From NCBI GenBank assembly GCA_903863295.1, contig CAIPBM010000079.1, positions 1-56,837 of the forward strand: a DNA stretch of 56,837 nucleotides. Direction: 5' to 3'. This document shows, piece after piece, positions 1-7,569 of this stretch. The notes under the pieces were generated by a model. That model was not told the origin of the DNA and did not search any database. It worked only from the letters and a program-made list of their open reading frames with translations. How positions within the stretch are numbered: position 1 is the stretch's first letter; each line of letters begins with the position of its first letter. The stretch comes from an uncultured Verrucomicrobiota bacterium (GTDB lineage Bacteria > Verrucomicrobiota > Verrucomicrobiia > Methylacidiphilales > UBA1321). The position numbers and the translations under genes are program-made.

Positions 1-1
1 G

Positions 2-502
2 ATCCTCAACCACTATTGCCAGGCGGACATGACGCCGTTTATGCGTCCCGGATTGGTGCCAGGCATCAGCACGAACCTGACCTCCTGCCTGACGATTCTT
101 TTCCCGGCCCAAAATGCCCATATCTTCCTGGCCAGCCGCTGGCTCTTTGAAGGCCTGACGTTGATTTTATTACTGGCGCGGCTGATGGGCCGGATCAATC
201 TTTCGACTCAGTTCCAGGGACTGCTTTGGACCTTCCTGCTTTTTTGTCCACACCTGCTGGTAACCGAAGATTTTGTCATTTGCCTGCTGATCGGCGAAGG
301 ATCGTTTTTCCGCCCGGACCGGTATGCGGCGCTCAAAATTCTTCTCGTGTTTTTGCTGGTCAACCTGGTCATGGGAACCTGGACAACGTGGCCGCTTTTC
401 TTCGTCGTTAAACTGATCCTGGCCGGATGGTGGCTGATGGATTTGATCTCGACCTCGAGTAAGACTCCAGATAACTCGCTGGCCGCAGATCAGGAACTAT
501 AG
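2..502 (+). CDS. Integral membrane protein, 5' end outside the window
   Basis: The frame is open from base 2, so the first ATG at 29 is probably internal and the gene starts before the window. The visible part is hydrophobic, with about four membrane-spanning stretches (around residues 20-60, 70-90 and 115-150 of the visible part) separated by short charged loops, and it ends in a polar tail (KTPDNSLAADQEL). I do not recognise the family. It converges on the secreted-protein gene on the other strand and overlaps its 3' end by 13 bases. Membrane location is inferred from hydrophobicity; no catalytic motif is visible. Confidence 0.6.
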   Translation: MLNHYCQADMTPFMRPGLVPGISTNLTSCLTILFPAQNAHIFLASRWLFEGLTLILLLARLMGRINLSTQFQGLLWTFLLFCPHLLVTEDFVICLLIGEGSFFRPDRYAALKILLVFLLVNLVMGTWTTWPLFFVVKLILAGWWLMDLISTSSKTPDNSLAADQEL

Positions 503-987
503 AGCGGCCGACTGCGCCAGTTCTGGGAACCGGGATGAATCTCCACGCCCGGAAAGGCGAAGTCGAACCACTGGAGAATGCGCGTCCTAGTCAGGTAAAA
601 ATCGCGACTGGCCACGAGTTGCTGGCGGATAACCTGGTCGTGTCCCTGGGCATCTTTCACGATTTTATAGCGATAGGTGTTCTGGTGAAAATAGGCGCGC
701 GTGCCTTCTTTGTTCAGGCGTAGGAGCTTATACTCGTTCACCACGAGGGGGGATTCGTTGTACATGAGGAACGTGCCTCCCGGCATGATGCGGATTCCCT
801 CCGGCGTCTGGATGCCGTCGTCGCAATAAAACCCATGATGGTAGGGGGCGATGACCACGCCGCCGTCTTCAATGTAGTATGCCTCGGCGAAATCGTAGGC
901 GCCCAACTCGGGAGGCAACGTCGTGGCCCGCGTCAGAGTCATGCCGCAGAAGAGTAGGACGAAAAGGGCTAGAGCTTTATGAGGCAT
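490..987 (-). CDS. Small secreted protein of unknown function
   Basis: This 165-residue protein has an N-terminal signal peptide: Lys4, a hydrophobic core (ALALFVLLFCGM) and a likely cleavage site near residue 20. The mature part is rich in aromatic residues (YYIEDGG, YHHGFYCDDG, FHQNTYRY) and has only one cysteine after the signal. It suggests a small beta-rich exported protein, but I cannot name a family. It lies 15 bases downstream of pyrF on the same strand, so it is probably in the same transcript. Confidence 0.6.
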   Translation of the reverse strand: MPHKALALFVLLFCGMTLTRATTLPPELGAYDFAEAYYIEDGGVVIAPYHHGFYCDDGIQTPEGIRIMPGGTFLMYNESPLVVNEYKLLRLNKEGTRAYFHQNTYRYKIVKDAQGHDQVIRQQLVASRDFYLTRTRILQWFDFAFPGVEIHPGSQNWRSRPLYSS

Positions 988-1002
988 GGAAGCGATAGGA
1001 CA

Positions 1003-1692
1003 TCAGGTCAACGCACATTCTGCGATCAACGCCTGAGTCGCCGCAACCGGATCCGAAGCCTTGGTGATGGGGCGGCCGATGACGAGGTGATTCGCTCCGC
1101 GCTGGAGAGCCTCGGCGGCGGAGAGCGTCCGCTTCTGGTCTTGCAGTCCATCTTTTCCGGAGCGGACGCCCGGGGTGACCAGCTTCACCGGTTCCTGAAT
1201 CTGTTGCCGGATCAATTCGATTTCATGCGGCGAGCAAACCAGACCATGAACTCCCGCCAGTACGGCCAAACGCGCAAGTCGCACAACCTGCTCCGCTGCC
1301 GTGCGATCGAAGCCGATCTGCCGCAGCGCGCCGTCATCGAGGCTGGTCAGGACCGTCACGGCCAAAATCTCCGTCCGGCTTCCTTTCACCGCAGCTTGCG
1401 CGGCCTGGAGCATTTCGAGTCCACCGCTGGCGTGAACGGTGACATAGCGCACATCGAGGGCGACGGCTGAGGTCACCGCGTGGGCGACGGTCTGCGGAAT
1501 ATCGTGCCATTTCTGGTCGAGGAAGATATCGACGCCTTCCGCGCGCAGGGCCTTGACGAAGGCCGGGCCCTCACGCGTGAAGAGCTGATTGCCGACCTTA
1601 AAGAGCTGTAAATAGGGCTTGAGCAGGCGGACGAGCGCTAGAGCTTCATCGGCGCGATCCACATCCAGGGCAAGAATGAGTTTGTCGGTCAT
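1003..1692 (-). CDS. pyrF: Orotidine 5'-phosphate decarboxylase
   Basis: Converts OMP to UMP, the last step of de novo pyrimidine synthesis, as a cytoplasmic TIM-barrel dimer. The sequence shows the family features in order: LDVD at 9-12, Lys32 in LFKVG, the signature D59-x-K61-x-x-D64-I-P-x-T carrying the catalytic Lys/Asp pair, and the phosphate-binding TPGVRSG and IGRPIT loops near the C-terminus. The ATG at 1692 gives 229 residues, normal for the bacterial family; an upstream start at 1746 would add an unconserved extension running into ispE. It is divergent from ispE with almost no space between them. Confidence 0.95.
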   Translation of the reverse strand: MTDKLILALDVDRADEALALVRLLKPYLQLFKVGNQLFTREGPAFVKALRAEGVDIFLDQKWHDIPQTVAHAVTSAVALDVRYVTVHASGGLEMLQAAQAAVKGSRTEILAVTVLTSLDDGALRQIGFDRTAAEQVVRLARLAVLAGVHGLVCSPHEIELIRQQIQEPVKLVTPGVRSGKDGLQDQKRTLSAAEALQRGANHLVIGRPITKASDPVAATQALIAECALT

Positions 1693-1717
1693 CGTGGTCA
1701 GGGTATTACTGGAAGAA

Positions 1718-2539
1718 GTGAAACAGTTCGCTCCTGCCAAGATCAATCTCTATCTCCACATTCTCGGACGCCGTCCTGACGGCTTCCATGAGCTCGAAAC
1801 CCTGATGGTGCCGATTTCCCTCGGCGATACGCTCGACATTGAGCTGATCCCGTCCGGCATCGAATTCAGTTGCTCCGATCCCGCGCTCTCCGACGCGCAG
1901 GACAATCTCGCCACGAAAGCGGCGCGGCTCTTCCTGGAGGAGTTCCAGCTCTCGACCGGCGTCCGGATCCACCTCGACAAGCGCGTGCCTGTCGGCGCAG
2001 GACTTGGCGGCGGCAGCAGCGATGCGGCGGCGGTGTTGATGGCCCTGCGGAAATTGACCGGCGTTGATGCGCCTGACCAAAAACTTGCGGAACTCGCCTC
2101 ACGTCTGGGCAGTGACATCCCGTTCTTTATCTACCAGCAACCCGCCATCTGCAAGGGGCGAGGGGAGATCATTGAACCGGTCAAGCTGAAGGGGAGCTAC
2201 CAGGGCTTGCTGGTGCATCCCGGCTTCGGCGTTTCGACGCCGTGGGCTTACAAGACCTACGCGCAAAATCCGCAGCACGGCGTTCTGGGGCGCGCTTTCC
2301 CGGATGTCACTTTGCGTAACGACTTGGAGCCGCCGGCCTTCTCAAAATATCCCTGGCTCCCGACGGTAAAGGGCTGGTTCCGCCAGCAGCCGGAAGTTCT
2401 GGATGCGCTCATGAGCGGGAGCGGAAGCTCGGTGTTCGCGCTGACCGGTTCAAATCAGGATAGCGAAAATCTCCGCGCACGGTTCCTGGCCGAATTTGGG
2501 GCAACGCTCTTCGCCACGCCGTTTACGGTCGCTGAGTAG
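1718..2539 (+). CDS. ispE: 4-diphosphocytidyl-2-C-methyl-D-erythritol kinase
   Basis: GHMP-family kinase of the MEP isoprenoid pathway; it phosphorylates CDP-methylerythritol. The N-terminal PAKINLYL strand, the GRRPDGFHE segment and the glycine-rich ATP loop PVGAGLGGGSSDAA (from about residue 91) are clear, as is the C-terminal MSGSGSS motif. The start is uncertain. GTG at 1718 places PAK six residues in, as in most family members, and gives 273 residues, but its spacing from GGAAG is short. GTG 1694 or ATG 1676 are alternatives that would touch or overlap the divergent pyrF start. It marks the chromosomal flank of the element. Confidence 0.93.
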   Translation: MKQFAPAKINLYLHILGRRPDGFHELETLMVPISLGDTLDIELIPSGIEFSCSDPALSDAQDNLATKAARLFLEEFQLSTGVRIHLDKRVPVGAGLGGGSSDAAAVLMALRKLTGVDAPDQKLAELASRLGSDIPFFIYQQPAICKGRGEIIEPVKLKGSYQGLLVHPGFGVSTPWAYKTYAQNPQHGVLGRAFPDVTLRNDLEPPAFSKYPWLPTVKGWFRQQPEVLDALMSGSGSSVFALTGSNQDSENLRARFLAEFGATLFATPFTVAE

Positions 2540-2595
2540 AGTGCCGATCAGAGAGGAGGATGGAGGCTTGAGCGATTTTCCGCAAAAAAGCATTT

Positions 2596-3996
2596 TCATC
2601 CTGCGCCAAGTCGCTTAGGCTTCACAACTCGCGACGGTTCGTCCGTCACGACCTCTTTCGGGCAGATACCCAAGTGGCCAACGGGGGAAGACTGTAAATC
2701 TTCTGGCTTTGCCTTCACAGGTTCGAATCCTGTTCTGCCCATTTTTTCCCGTTTTTGTCCAGTCCGGTCAGGGCCGGACCTGTCACTCGTAATCGTTTGA
2801 TTTCCAATAGGTTCAGAGTGGGAAGAAGCACCATTTTTCGTGACAGGCTCGGACACGTTTTGACCCTCCCGGACCAAACTTTGTGTGCCTATTTGTGTGC
2901 GTGTTTTTGAGCCGATTAGAGAGGGCAAATGCAGAACGGCGTCCGCAATTGGAAGTTGTCCCGCATCGGTATAGGTCTTGGCGGTTAGTCTCATGTCGCT
3001 GTGGCGCATGATCTCCATCGCTACGCGAGGCGCTGTGCCGGCCTTGGCGAGGTTGGTTGCCAGCGTGTGCCGGAGCGAGTGAAAGTCCGCCCTGAGCCCT
3101 TTGGCGTTGATAAATTCGATGCCCGCCGCTTTTAGGTCGGCTCGGAATTGATCCATGTTCGGCATGAGGTCGGCGAAGATCGCGTCCTCCGATTTCGGCA
3201 GGGTTTCCAGCAACGTCGCAAGGTCGGCCGAAACATCGGGATGCAGCGCGATAATCGCCTGTTTGTGATTCTTGGTGGTGGAGGCACGAGCGCTCAAATA
3301 CTTCACTTTGGATTCAAGATGAACGTCGTCGCGGTCCACGTGCTTAAGCTCGCTGCGTCGAAGGCCTGTCATCACCGCCGTCAGGTAAAGGACTCGGCGT
3401 TTTCCAGCAACCTTGAGGAGACGGTGCATTTCGTCGTCTGTGAAAGCACGGCGGGGACGGGTTTGCTTTCCATTGGTCTGTACCTTCAGAACGTTCTTCA
3501 AGGGGTTTTTGGCAATCCTTTCGTGCTTCTCCATCCAGCTAAGAAACGAGGAGACTGAGCCTAGGTACTCATTCAGCGTCTTGGGAGAACGGTTCTGTTT
3601 GGCCCGCCAGCATTGGAAGGAATCGGCAGTGACATCGCGAAGTGCTTCCCATTTACAATCGCGGATCAGTTTCAGGACCCGGTTGTTCAACTCGCGGACG
3701 TATTGAGGATCACGATTGAGGGCATTTAGATCTGCGACGTACTGGGCGAGGTGACTTTGAATGGGGGATTGCGCGGCCTTTCGGATGGCTTCGGGTGCAA
3801 TCATTCCCGTTTTCTCCATCTGTTTCTCCCGTACAAAATCTTCCAGGCGTTGTTGGGCGACTCGCTTGTCGGAAGTATTCAAAGGAACCTCTGAAATCTT
3901 GCGGTCCCCATCGAGTCGATACCGGCCTCGATAGAGTCGGGCGAGTGTAGTCTTCCCGTTGGCCGTTCTTTTCCGGCGATAGATCATGCAAATCAT
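2596..3996 (-). CDS. Tyrosine site-specific recombinase (element integrase)
   Basis: Catalyses integration and excision of the element. An N-terminal SAM-like arm-binding/core domain (about residues 80-190) precedes the catalytic domain with R213 (TGLRRSE), H306-x-x-R309 (HSLRH), H332 (MRHSD) and the nucleophile Y342 (KTYTDAG). The last roughly 100 residues are unusual: residues about 419-446 are the antisense translation of tRNA-Tyr (GFEPVKAKP, SSPVGHLGICP), and the stop lies in chromosomal DNA beyond the tRNA. The true C-terminus in the excised circle must therefore differ. Its ATG overlaps the stop of the excisionase-like gene (ATGA), so the two are translationally coupled. Confidence 0.93.
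   Translation of the reverse strand: MICMIYRRKRTANGKTTLARLYRGRYRLDGDRKISEVPLNTSDKRVAQQRLEDFVREKQMEKTGMIAPEAIRKAAQSPIQSHLAQYVADLNALNRDPQYVRELNNRVLKLIRDCKWEALRDVTADSFQCWRAKQNRSPKTLNEYLGSVSSFLSWMEKHERIAKNPLKNVLKVQTNGKQTRPRRAFTDDEMHRLLKVAGKRRVLYLTAVMTGLRRSELKHVDRDDVHLESKVKYLSARASTTKNHKQAIIALHPDVSADLATLLETLPKSEDAIFADLMPNMDQFRADLKAAGIEFINAKGLRADFHSLRHTLATNLAKAGTAPRVAMEIMRHSDMRLTAKTYTDAGQLPIADAVLHLPSLIGSKTRTQIGTQSLVREGQNVSEPVTKNGASSHSEPIGNQTITSDRSGPDRTGQKREKMGRTGFEPVKAKPEDLQSSPVGHLGICPKEVVTDEPSRVVKPKRLGAG
2660..2741 (+). tRNA. tRNA-Tyr (anticodon GTA)
   Basis: A complete class II tRNA folds by eye. The acceptor stem GGGCAGA (2660-2666) pairs with TCTGCCC (2734-2740), with discriminator A2741. The anticodon stem GAAGA/TCTTC (2687-2691/2699-2703) encloses CTGTAAA with anticodon GTA at 2694-2696. 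There is a 13-base variable arm with a GGC/GCC stem, and a T-arm ACAGG-TTCGAAT-CCTGT (2717-2733). CCA is not encoded; a T-run follows directly. It is intact, as expected when an element integrates into a tRNA 3' half and restores it. Confidence 0.97.
2687..2741 (+). other. Probable attachment site (attL) in the tRNA-Tyr 3' half
   Basis: The tyrosine recombinase gene directly abuts and overlaps the 3' half of tRNA-Tyr. This is the usual geometry of an element integrated at the anticodon loop or T-arm of a tRNA. The exact crossover cannot be placed because I see no second copy of this segment elsewhere in the window. The bounds given are the anticodon stem to the discriminator base. Confidence 0.5.
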
Positions 3997-4238
3997 ATAT
4001 TCCTTTCCTGTCTACGGGTTTGGTTGTCGCGGTTCTGTTTGAGTCGTTCGAGGTAAGCTAAAATGTCCGAGTGATACAGCCGTGGAGCGCTGAGGACTTT
4101 CACGGGCCGGGGCAGGTCGCCTCGTGCGACCAAGCGTCTGACCGAGCGTGTTGAAATCCCTCCGAGCATTTTTGCCACTTCATCGAGGTCGAGGAGCCTT
4201 TCGGATTCGCGAGGGGCTGCCATAGTCGGCGCATTCAT
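3993..4238 (-). CDS. Excisionase-like helix-turn-helix protein
   Basis: An 81-residue MerR/AlpA-type DNA-binding protein: LLDLDEVAKMLGG (recognition HTH), STRSVRRLVARGDLPRPVKV, and a short wing followed by a basic tail (KQNRDNQTRRQER). Proteins of this type direct excision or regulate the integrase of the same element. It overlaps the integrase start by four bases and the preceding small gene's stop by four bases, so all three form one coupled operon. Excisionase activity is inferred from position; the HTH is seen directly. Confidence 0.8.
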   Translation of the reverse strand: MNAPTMAAPRESERLLDLDEVAKMLGGISTRSVRRLVARGDLPRPVKVLSAPRLYHSDILAYLERLKQNRDNQTRRQERNI

Positions 4239-4438
4239 TTTTCACCCCGCGATTTTGTCGAATTGGCTCGCACAACGTCGTTATACAAGGGTATCATTTC
4301 GCGTGGGTCAGACAAGCTTTCCTGACGGATTAGTAGCGATTTTTTCAATAGAAAATTCATGACACGATTCAACCTAACGAAGGCGATTATGGTTAGCGTG
4401 CTTTGGGCCCTTGGGCCTTGGTTGTCCGCGAAAGTCAC
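4235..4438 (-). CDS. Small hypothetical protein upstream of the excisionase-like gene
   Basis: A 67-residue reading frame with mixed basic character and no recognised motif. Its stop codon overlaps the next start as ATGA, the same arrangement as at the excisionase/integrase junction. That is the main argument that it is translated. The sequence itself gives no function and it could be a chance frame in the leader of the integration operon. Confidence 0.35.
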   Translation of the reverse strand: MTFADNQGPRAQSTLTIIAFVRLNRVMNFLLKKSLLIRQESLSDPREMIPLYNDVVRANSTKSRGEK

Positions 4439-4525
4439 CCGGTCGCTTTCGGCGGGTAGCAGCGTCGAGCACAGCGGTGCGAAACCTTGGCGACTACGTG
4501 TTAATCACCTAGCTTAGAAACTACC

Positions 4526-5632
4526 ATGCGGATATTTATCAGTTCCCTCATCACCGGCATGGAGCCGTTGCGCGCTGCGGCGCGGGAGGCTGTGACCACG
4601 CTCGGTCACGATCCGATCATGGCCGAGGCTTTCGGTGCGACGCCTCAATCTCCTCAGATCGCGTGTTTGGACGGAGTACGCCAGGCCGCTGTAGTTGTAC
4701 TCATCCTGGGCGCGCGATACGGGAGCAAGCAGCTCTCCGGTTTATCCGCGACCCACGAGGAATTTCGCGAGGCGCGGAATCGTTGCCCTGTGTTGGTTTT
4801 CGTCGAGGACAAGCTTTCACCGGAACCGGACCAAGCGGCATTCATCGAAGAGGTGCAAAGCTGGAAATCGGGTTTGATGCGGGACGCATTTTCGTCCCCA
4901 GCGGATCTTCAAGCCAAGGTGACTCGTGCTATCCATCGTCAGGAACTCGCCACAGCGACCGCGCCCTTTGACGGAAACGAAGTCCTGGCCCGGGCGTTGG
5001 AAGCTTTTCCGGACGATGGACGGGGTTATCACCGGGGAGCGGCGTTGACCGTCGCCGTTTTTGGCGGCCCAAGCCAAACCATTTTGCGGCCCAGCGAGCT
5101 GGAAGCCCCGTCGCTCGCCGAGAAACTGGAGCGGGAGGCGCTTTTCGGGGCGGCCCGAATTTTCGCGCGGAGTGCGGCAACGACGAATACAATCACCGAC
5201 AATAAATTGATTCTTGCTCAGGACGACAGAAGCCAGCGATGCCTGATACTCGACGCGCAGGGAGGAATCGTCGTCCGTCAACCTTTGGAAGACGAAGACG
5301 AAGGCAGGGGAATGTCGGTGATCATTGTCGAAACGGTCAAGGACCGGTTGACGGATGCCCTGCGCTATTCCAACTGGCTGCTGGAAGAGCTGGATCCCAC
5401 CCACCGCCTCTCGCATCTGGTGGTGGCCGCGTCGGTGACCGGAGGATTCGGGATGCGCACGCGATCCGAACATCGGGCCAGTCCGAATTCAATTTCGCTG
5501 CCTGGCTTCGGGCAGGGGGACCGCCCGCCCGTTCAGTTGACCCCGCCGCATATGCAGCGGCCAGCGATGATCCAGAATTTGTCGCACCTCGTCGACGACC
5601 TCACCACCCTTCTGCGCCGTCAATGGCGCTAG
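4526..5632 (+). CDS. DUF4062-domain protein, candidate defence component
   Basis: The N-terminal 120 or so residues fit DUF4062: a first strand RIFISSLITGM, then LGHDPIMAEAFGA, a CLDGVRQAAVVVLILGARYG segment, SGLSATHEEFREAR and VLVFVED. This fold is related to TIR-like domains and is often the N-terminal module of NTPase-type immune proteins. Here no NACHT/STAND ATPase follows. Instead there is a roughly 240-residue C-terminal region of unknown type (VAVFGGPSQTILRPSELE; LTDALRYSNWLLEELDP). The next gene starts 10 bases downstream, so the two form a pair. A defence role is inferred from the domain and the mobile-element setting. Confidence 0.75.
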   Translation: MRIFISSLITGMEPLRAAAREAVTTLGHDPIMAEAFGATPQSPQIACLDGVRQAAVVVLILGARYGSKQLSGLSATHEEFREARNRCPVLVFVEDKLSPEPDQAAFIEEVQSWKSGLMRDAFSSPADLQAKVTRAIHRQELATATAPFDGNEVLARALEAFPDDGRGYHRGAALTVAVFGGPSQTILRPSELEAPSLAEKLEREALFGAARIFARSAATTNTITDNKLILAQDDRSQRCLILDAQGGIVVRQPLEDEDEGRGMSVIIVETVKDRLTDALRYSNWLLEELDPTHRLSHLVVAASVTGGFGMRTRSEHRASPNSISLPGFGQGDRPPVQLTPPHMQRPAMIQNLSHLVDDLTTLLRRQWR

Positions 5633-5642
5633 GCCCAACCCT

Positions 5643-6308
5643 ATGAAACGAATCTGCCTCCCGAACCAAGGACCGGACACCAAGAACAGCCAGCGAGCTG
5701 TGGCTCTCGCCATTCGAGAATGCGAGGCTTTGAAAGTAAAAGAGTTCACGTTGGTGGTGGCTGCGAAAAACAATTTCGAGTCGACCGTCATCGGTCAGTT
5801 TTTGGGCAGATCCGCCAAGAAGCTGGTCAAAGGTGATCTGGTACCGGTCGATACCGCCGGAAACAAGGTGAGGCTGGAAAGCGTCGCCACCATGGTAAAG
5901 GAGCATTCTGCCAAAGTGGTTCTCGCCCTGCATCTCACTCCCGCCGACATTCAAAAATTAGACGACCTATGGATCGACACGCTGATCTACGTCCCATTCA
6001 ACGAAGCGGATGGACAGGCTTGGGCATCGAAGTGGGACATCGAGACGTTTGGAGTGCAGAAGGTGGATCATCCCATCAATCTGCCCGAAGAAGTTGTCGA
6101 GGCTCTGCAAGGCCTGACGGCGAGCATTAACCTGTCCACAGGCTTGGGTCATCCATCCGACAAACGAGACGCCAAACTGACGTTCGAGAAATTGCGTGAT
6201 GCGGGCGTCCGGTGGGAACCTTCTGAATTGGAAAAATGGGCCGTCCGTAACAAGTGGCGGGCCGACCACGCCCAGAACTTGTCCGAATTGTCCGCCAGAT
6301 ATCTTTAG
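5643..6308 (+). CDS. Unknown protein paired with the DUF4062 gene
   Basis: A 221-residue protein starting 10 bases after the DUF4062 gene. The first half looks like an alpha/beta Rossmann-type domain (EFTLVVAAKNNFEST, VVLALHLTP, DTLIYVPFNEADG, WASKWDIETFG). The second half is helical (LTASINLSTGLGHPSDKRDAK; a Trp/Lys-rich end). There are no membrane segments or signal peptide. I do not recognise the family. Tight spacing suggests it works with the DUF4062 protein, perhaps as partner or regulator. Confidence 0.65.
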   Translation: MKRICLPNQGPDTKNSQRAVALAIRECEALKVKEFTLVVAAKNNFESTVIGQFLGRSAKKLVKGDLVPVDTAGNKVRLESVATMVKEHSAKVVLALHLTPADIQKLDDLWIDTLIYVPFNEADGQAWASKWDIETFGVQKVDHPINLPEEVVEALQGLTASINLSTGLGHPSDKRDAKLTFEKLRDAGVRWEPSELEKWAVRNKWRADHAQNLSELSARYL

Positions 6309-6370
6309 TCGACTAGAGCAGCGAAGAGGAAGGACCCGACTTACACCCGAGCGAACGACAAAACCGATTA

Positions 6371-6516
6371 CCTCTCTCTCTCTTACCTTTCCCTCTCAAA
6401 CCACGCTCGGCGCCAGCGAGCGCCCCCCCAAGAACCCTTGGGGGCGCGAGCCAGCCGACACGAAAGAAGTCAGCCCAAGCCGGGAGCGTGACAGGTTTCC
6501 TGGCACGGTCCCGGCC
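6371..6516 (+). repeat. Element repeat copy A with a C-run/G-run hairpin
   Basis: This noncoding stretch matches 41868-42010 over about 140 bases in the same orientation. Shared parts in order: a CT-rich tract, a hairpin of C-run and G-run arms, CACGAAAGAA, TTCAGCCC or GTCAGCCC, and an almost identical block around GTGACAGGTTTCCTGGC. In copy A the stem ends in G-C where copy B has A-T, so the stem is kept while the bases change. Function is unknown. Confidence 0.7.
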
Positions 6517-6522
6517 ACCATC

Positions 6523-6738
6523 CTATCGTTTGGCCTTGGAACGGGAGCTTTGGCCGACGACCCTGCCGACCTCTGAGCAGGGGATCATGCAACGATTGTT
6601 CTTCACCACTGTCTCGATGTGTTCCAATTCGATCTGGCGGTAAACCCAGCGGGTACTGCGGCCAAAGATTTCGGCGAACTCAGCGGGAGTCAGAAGGAAA
6701 CGCTCCGAAGGGAGAATGTCCGAGCCAAGGCCGCTCAT
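6523..6738 (-). CDS. Small excisionase-like HTH protein
   Basis: A 71-residue DNA-binding protein with a MerR/excisionase-type helix-turn-helix (LLTPAEFAEIFGRSTRWVYRQIE) followed by a short segment (ETVVKNNRCMIPCSEVGRVV) and a basic tail (SSRSKAKR). Its start overlaps the stop of the preceding gene as TGATG, so it is the last of three coupled genes read leftward from 7534. A regulatory or excision-accessory role is inferred from fold and context. Confidence 0.7.
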   Translation of the reverse strand: MSGLGSDILPSERFLLTPAEFAEIFGRSTRWVYRQIELEHIETVVKNNRCMIPCSEVGRVVGQSSRSKAKR

Positions 6739-7028
6739 CAGTCGGTTCCTCCCGCCTTGCGGCCTTCATTCTTTTCCTTCCAATGCTTGTTGAGCAAAGC
6801 CGTGGCACGATCCAGCCACTTGACGTCACCGTGGAGCGACTGGATCTGCGCAGTAGAGTAGTATTTTGTCGAGTTCTGGGCGGGCTTCCCGACGGGTTTC
6901 AACAGGCCCTTGGAGGCCAGGACGGTGATATCGTAGGGACTGAACCCCAGAAGCCACCCCGTCTCCCTCGCGGTAAGACGGGAGGGGAGGTGGCGCTGAT
7001 TGAGAAACGCGGTCTGTTCCGGGCTCAT
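6738..7028 (-). CDS. HTH protein of the GLLKPLG type, copy 1
   Basis: A 96-residue protein clearly paralogous to the one at 46077-46367. Shared positions include FLN, E-x-x-W-x-LGFSP-x-DI-x-VL-x-x-GLLKP-x-G-x-P, a YYST/YFSS segment and KWLD-x-A-x-x-L-x-KHW-x-x-KNE. The LGFSPYDITVLASKGLLKPVG portion looks like a winged-helix/MerR recognition unit. It sits in a coupled three-gene operon (7534 to 6523). DNA binding is inferred from the motif; the target is unknown. Confidence 0.75.
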   Translation of the reverse strand: MSPEQTAFLNQRHLPSRLTARETGWLLGFSPYDITVLASKGLLKPVGKPAQNSTKYYSTAQIQSLHGDVKWLDRATALLNKHWKEKNEGRKAGGTD

Positions 7029-7534
7029 GGCTTGCCCTTTCCAGCGGGACGGGCCTTCCAGACTGCCTTGGGCTCGGAAGGAGCGGAGCAGGCATCGATC
7101 ACGCGGGCGGCGAACTCCGGACCGATCAGATTGGTGACCTGGCCCCGGAAGGCTTTCTTGTCACGGGCTTCATAGCTGGTGACCTTTCGGAACAGGGAAC
7201 TGAAATGGTCTCCCGTGAGGCTTTTCACCGTCAGGTAAGGCGGTTGCAGGGGATCGAGGTGGGTCTTGAGTTGGGGACCGGGGAAGACGATGCGGCATTC
7301 GCAGCCATCGGCAGGCAAGACCCACTGGTCGCCGATGCTGTCCTTGTCGAGCAGGGGAATATGCTCGTTCGGGCGAGCAGCCGCTTCGGTCTTAAGCTGG
7401 TCTTTGATTTTCTTGAATTCCTCATTGAGCAGGAGGAGTTGTTGGTGAATCTCAAAGCCGCGCTCAACGAGCGACTTGAGGGGATTTTTGAGTGGGGTGG
7501 TTTTGGTTTTCACTTGGGTTCCTTTGTTCCCCAA
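7025..7534 (-). CDS. Hypothetical protein with N-terminal coiled coil
   Basis: A 169-residue protein. Residues about 15-50 form a likely coiled coil (ERGFEIHQQLLLLNEEFKKIKDQL). The middle has a compact LPADGCECRIVFPGP strand pair and the end is basic (WKARPAGKGKP). No family recognised. Its stop overlaps the next start (ATGA), making it the first gene of the leftward HTH operon; its promoter should lie in the 7535-7712 interval with the phased CCTTGA repeats. Confidence 0.6.
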   Translation of the reverse strand: MGNKGTQVKTKTTPLKNPLKSLVERGFEIHQQLLLLNEEFKKIKDQLKTEAAARPNEHIPLLDKDSIGDQWVLPADGCECRIVFPGPQLKTHLDPLQPPYLTVKSLTGDHFSSLFRKVTSYEARDKKAFRGQVTNLIGPEFAARVIDACSAPSEPKAVWKARPAGKGKP

Positions 7535-7569
7535 GTGGTAAACCCACCTCTCATTTGCTCATTTTCTGT

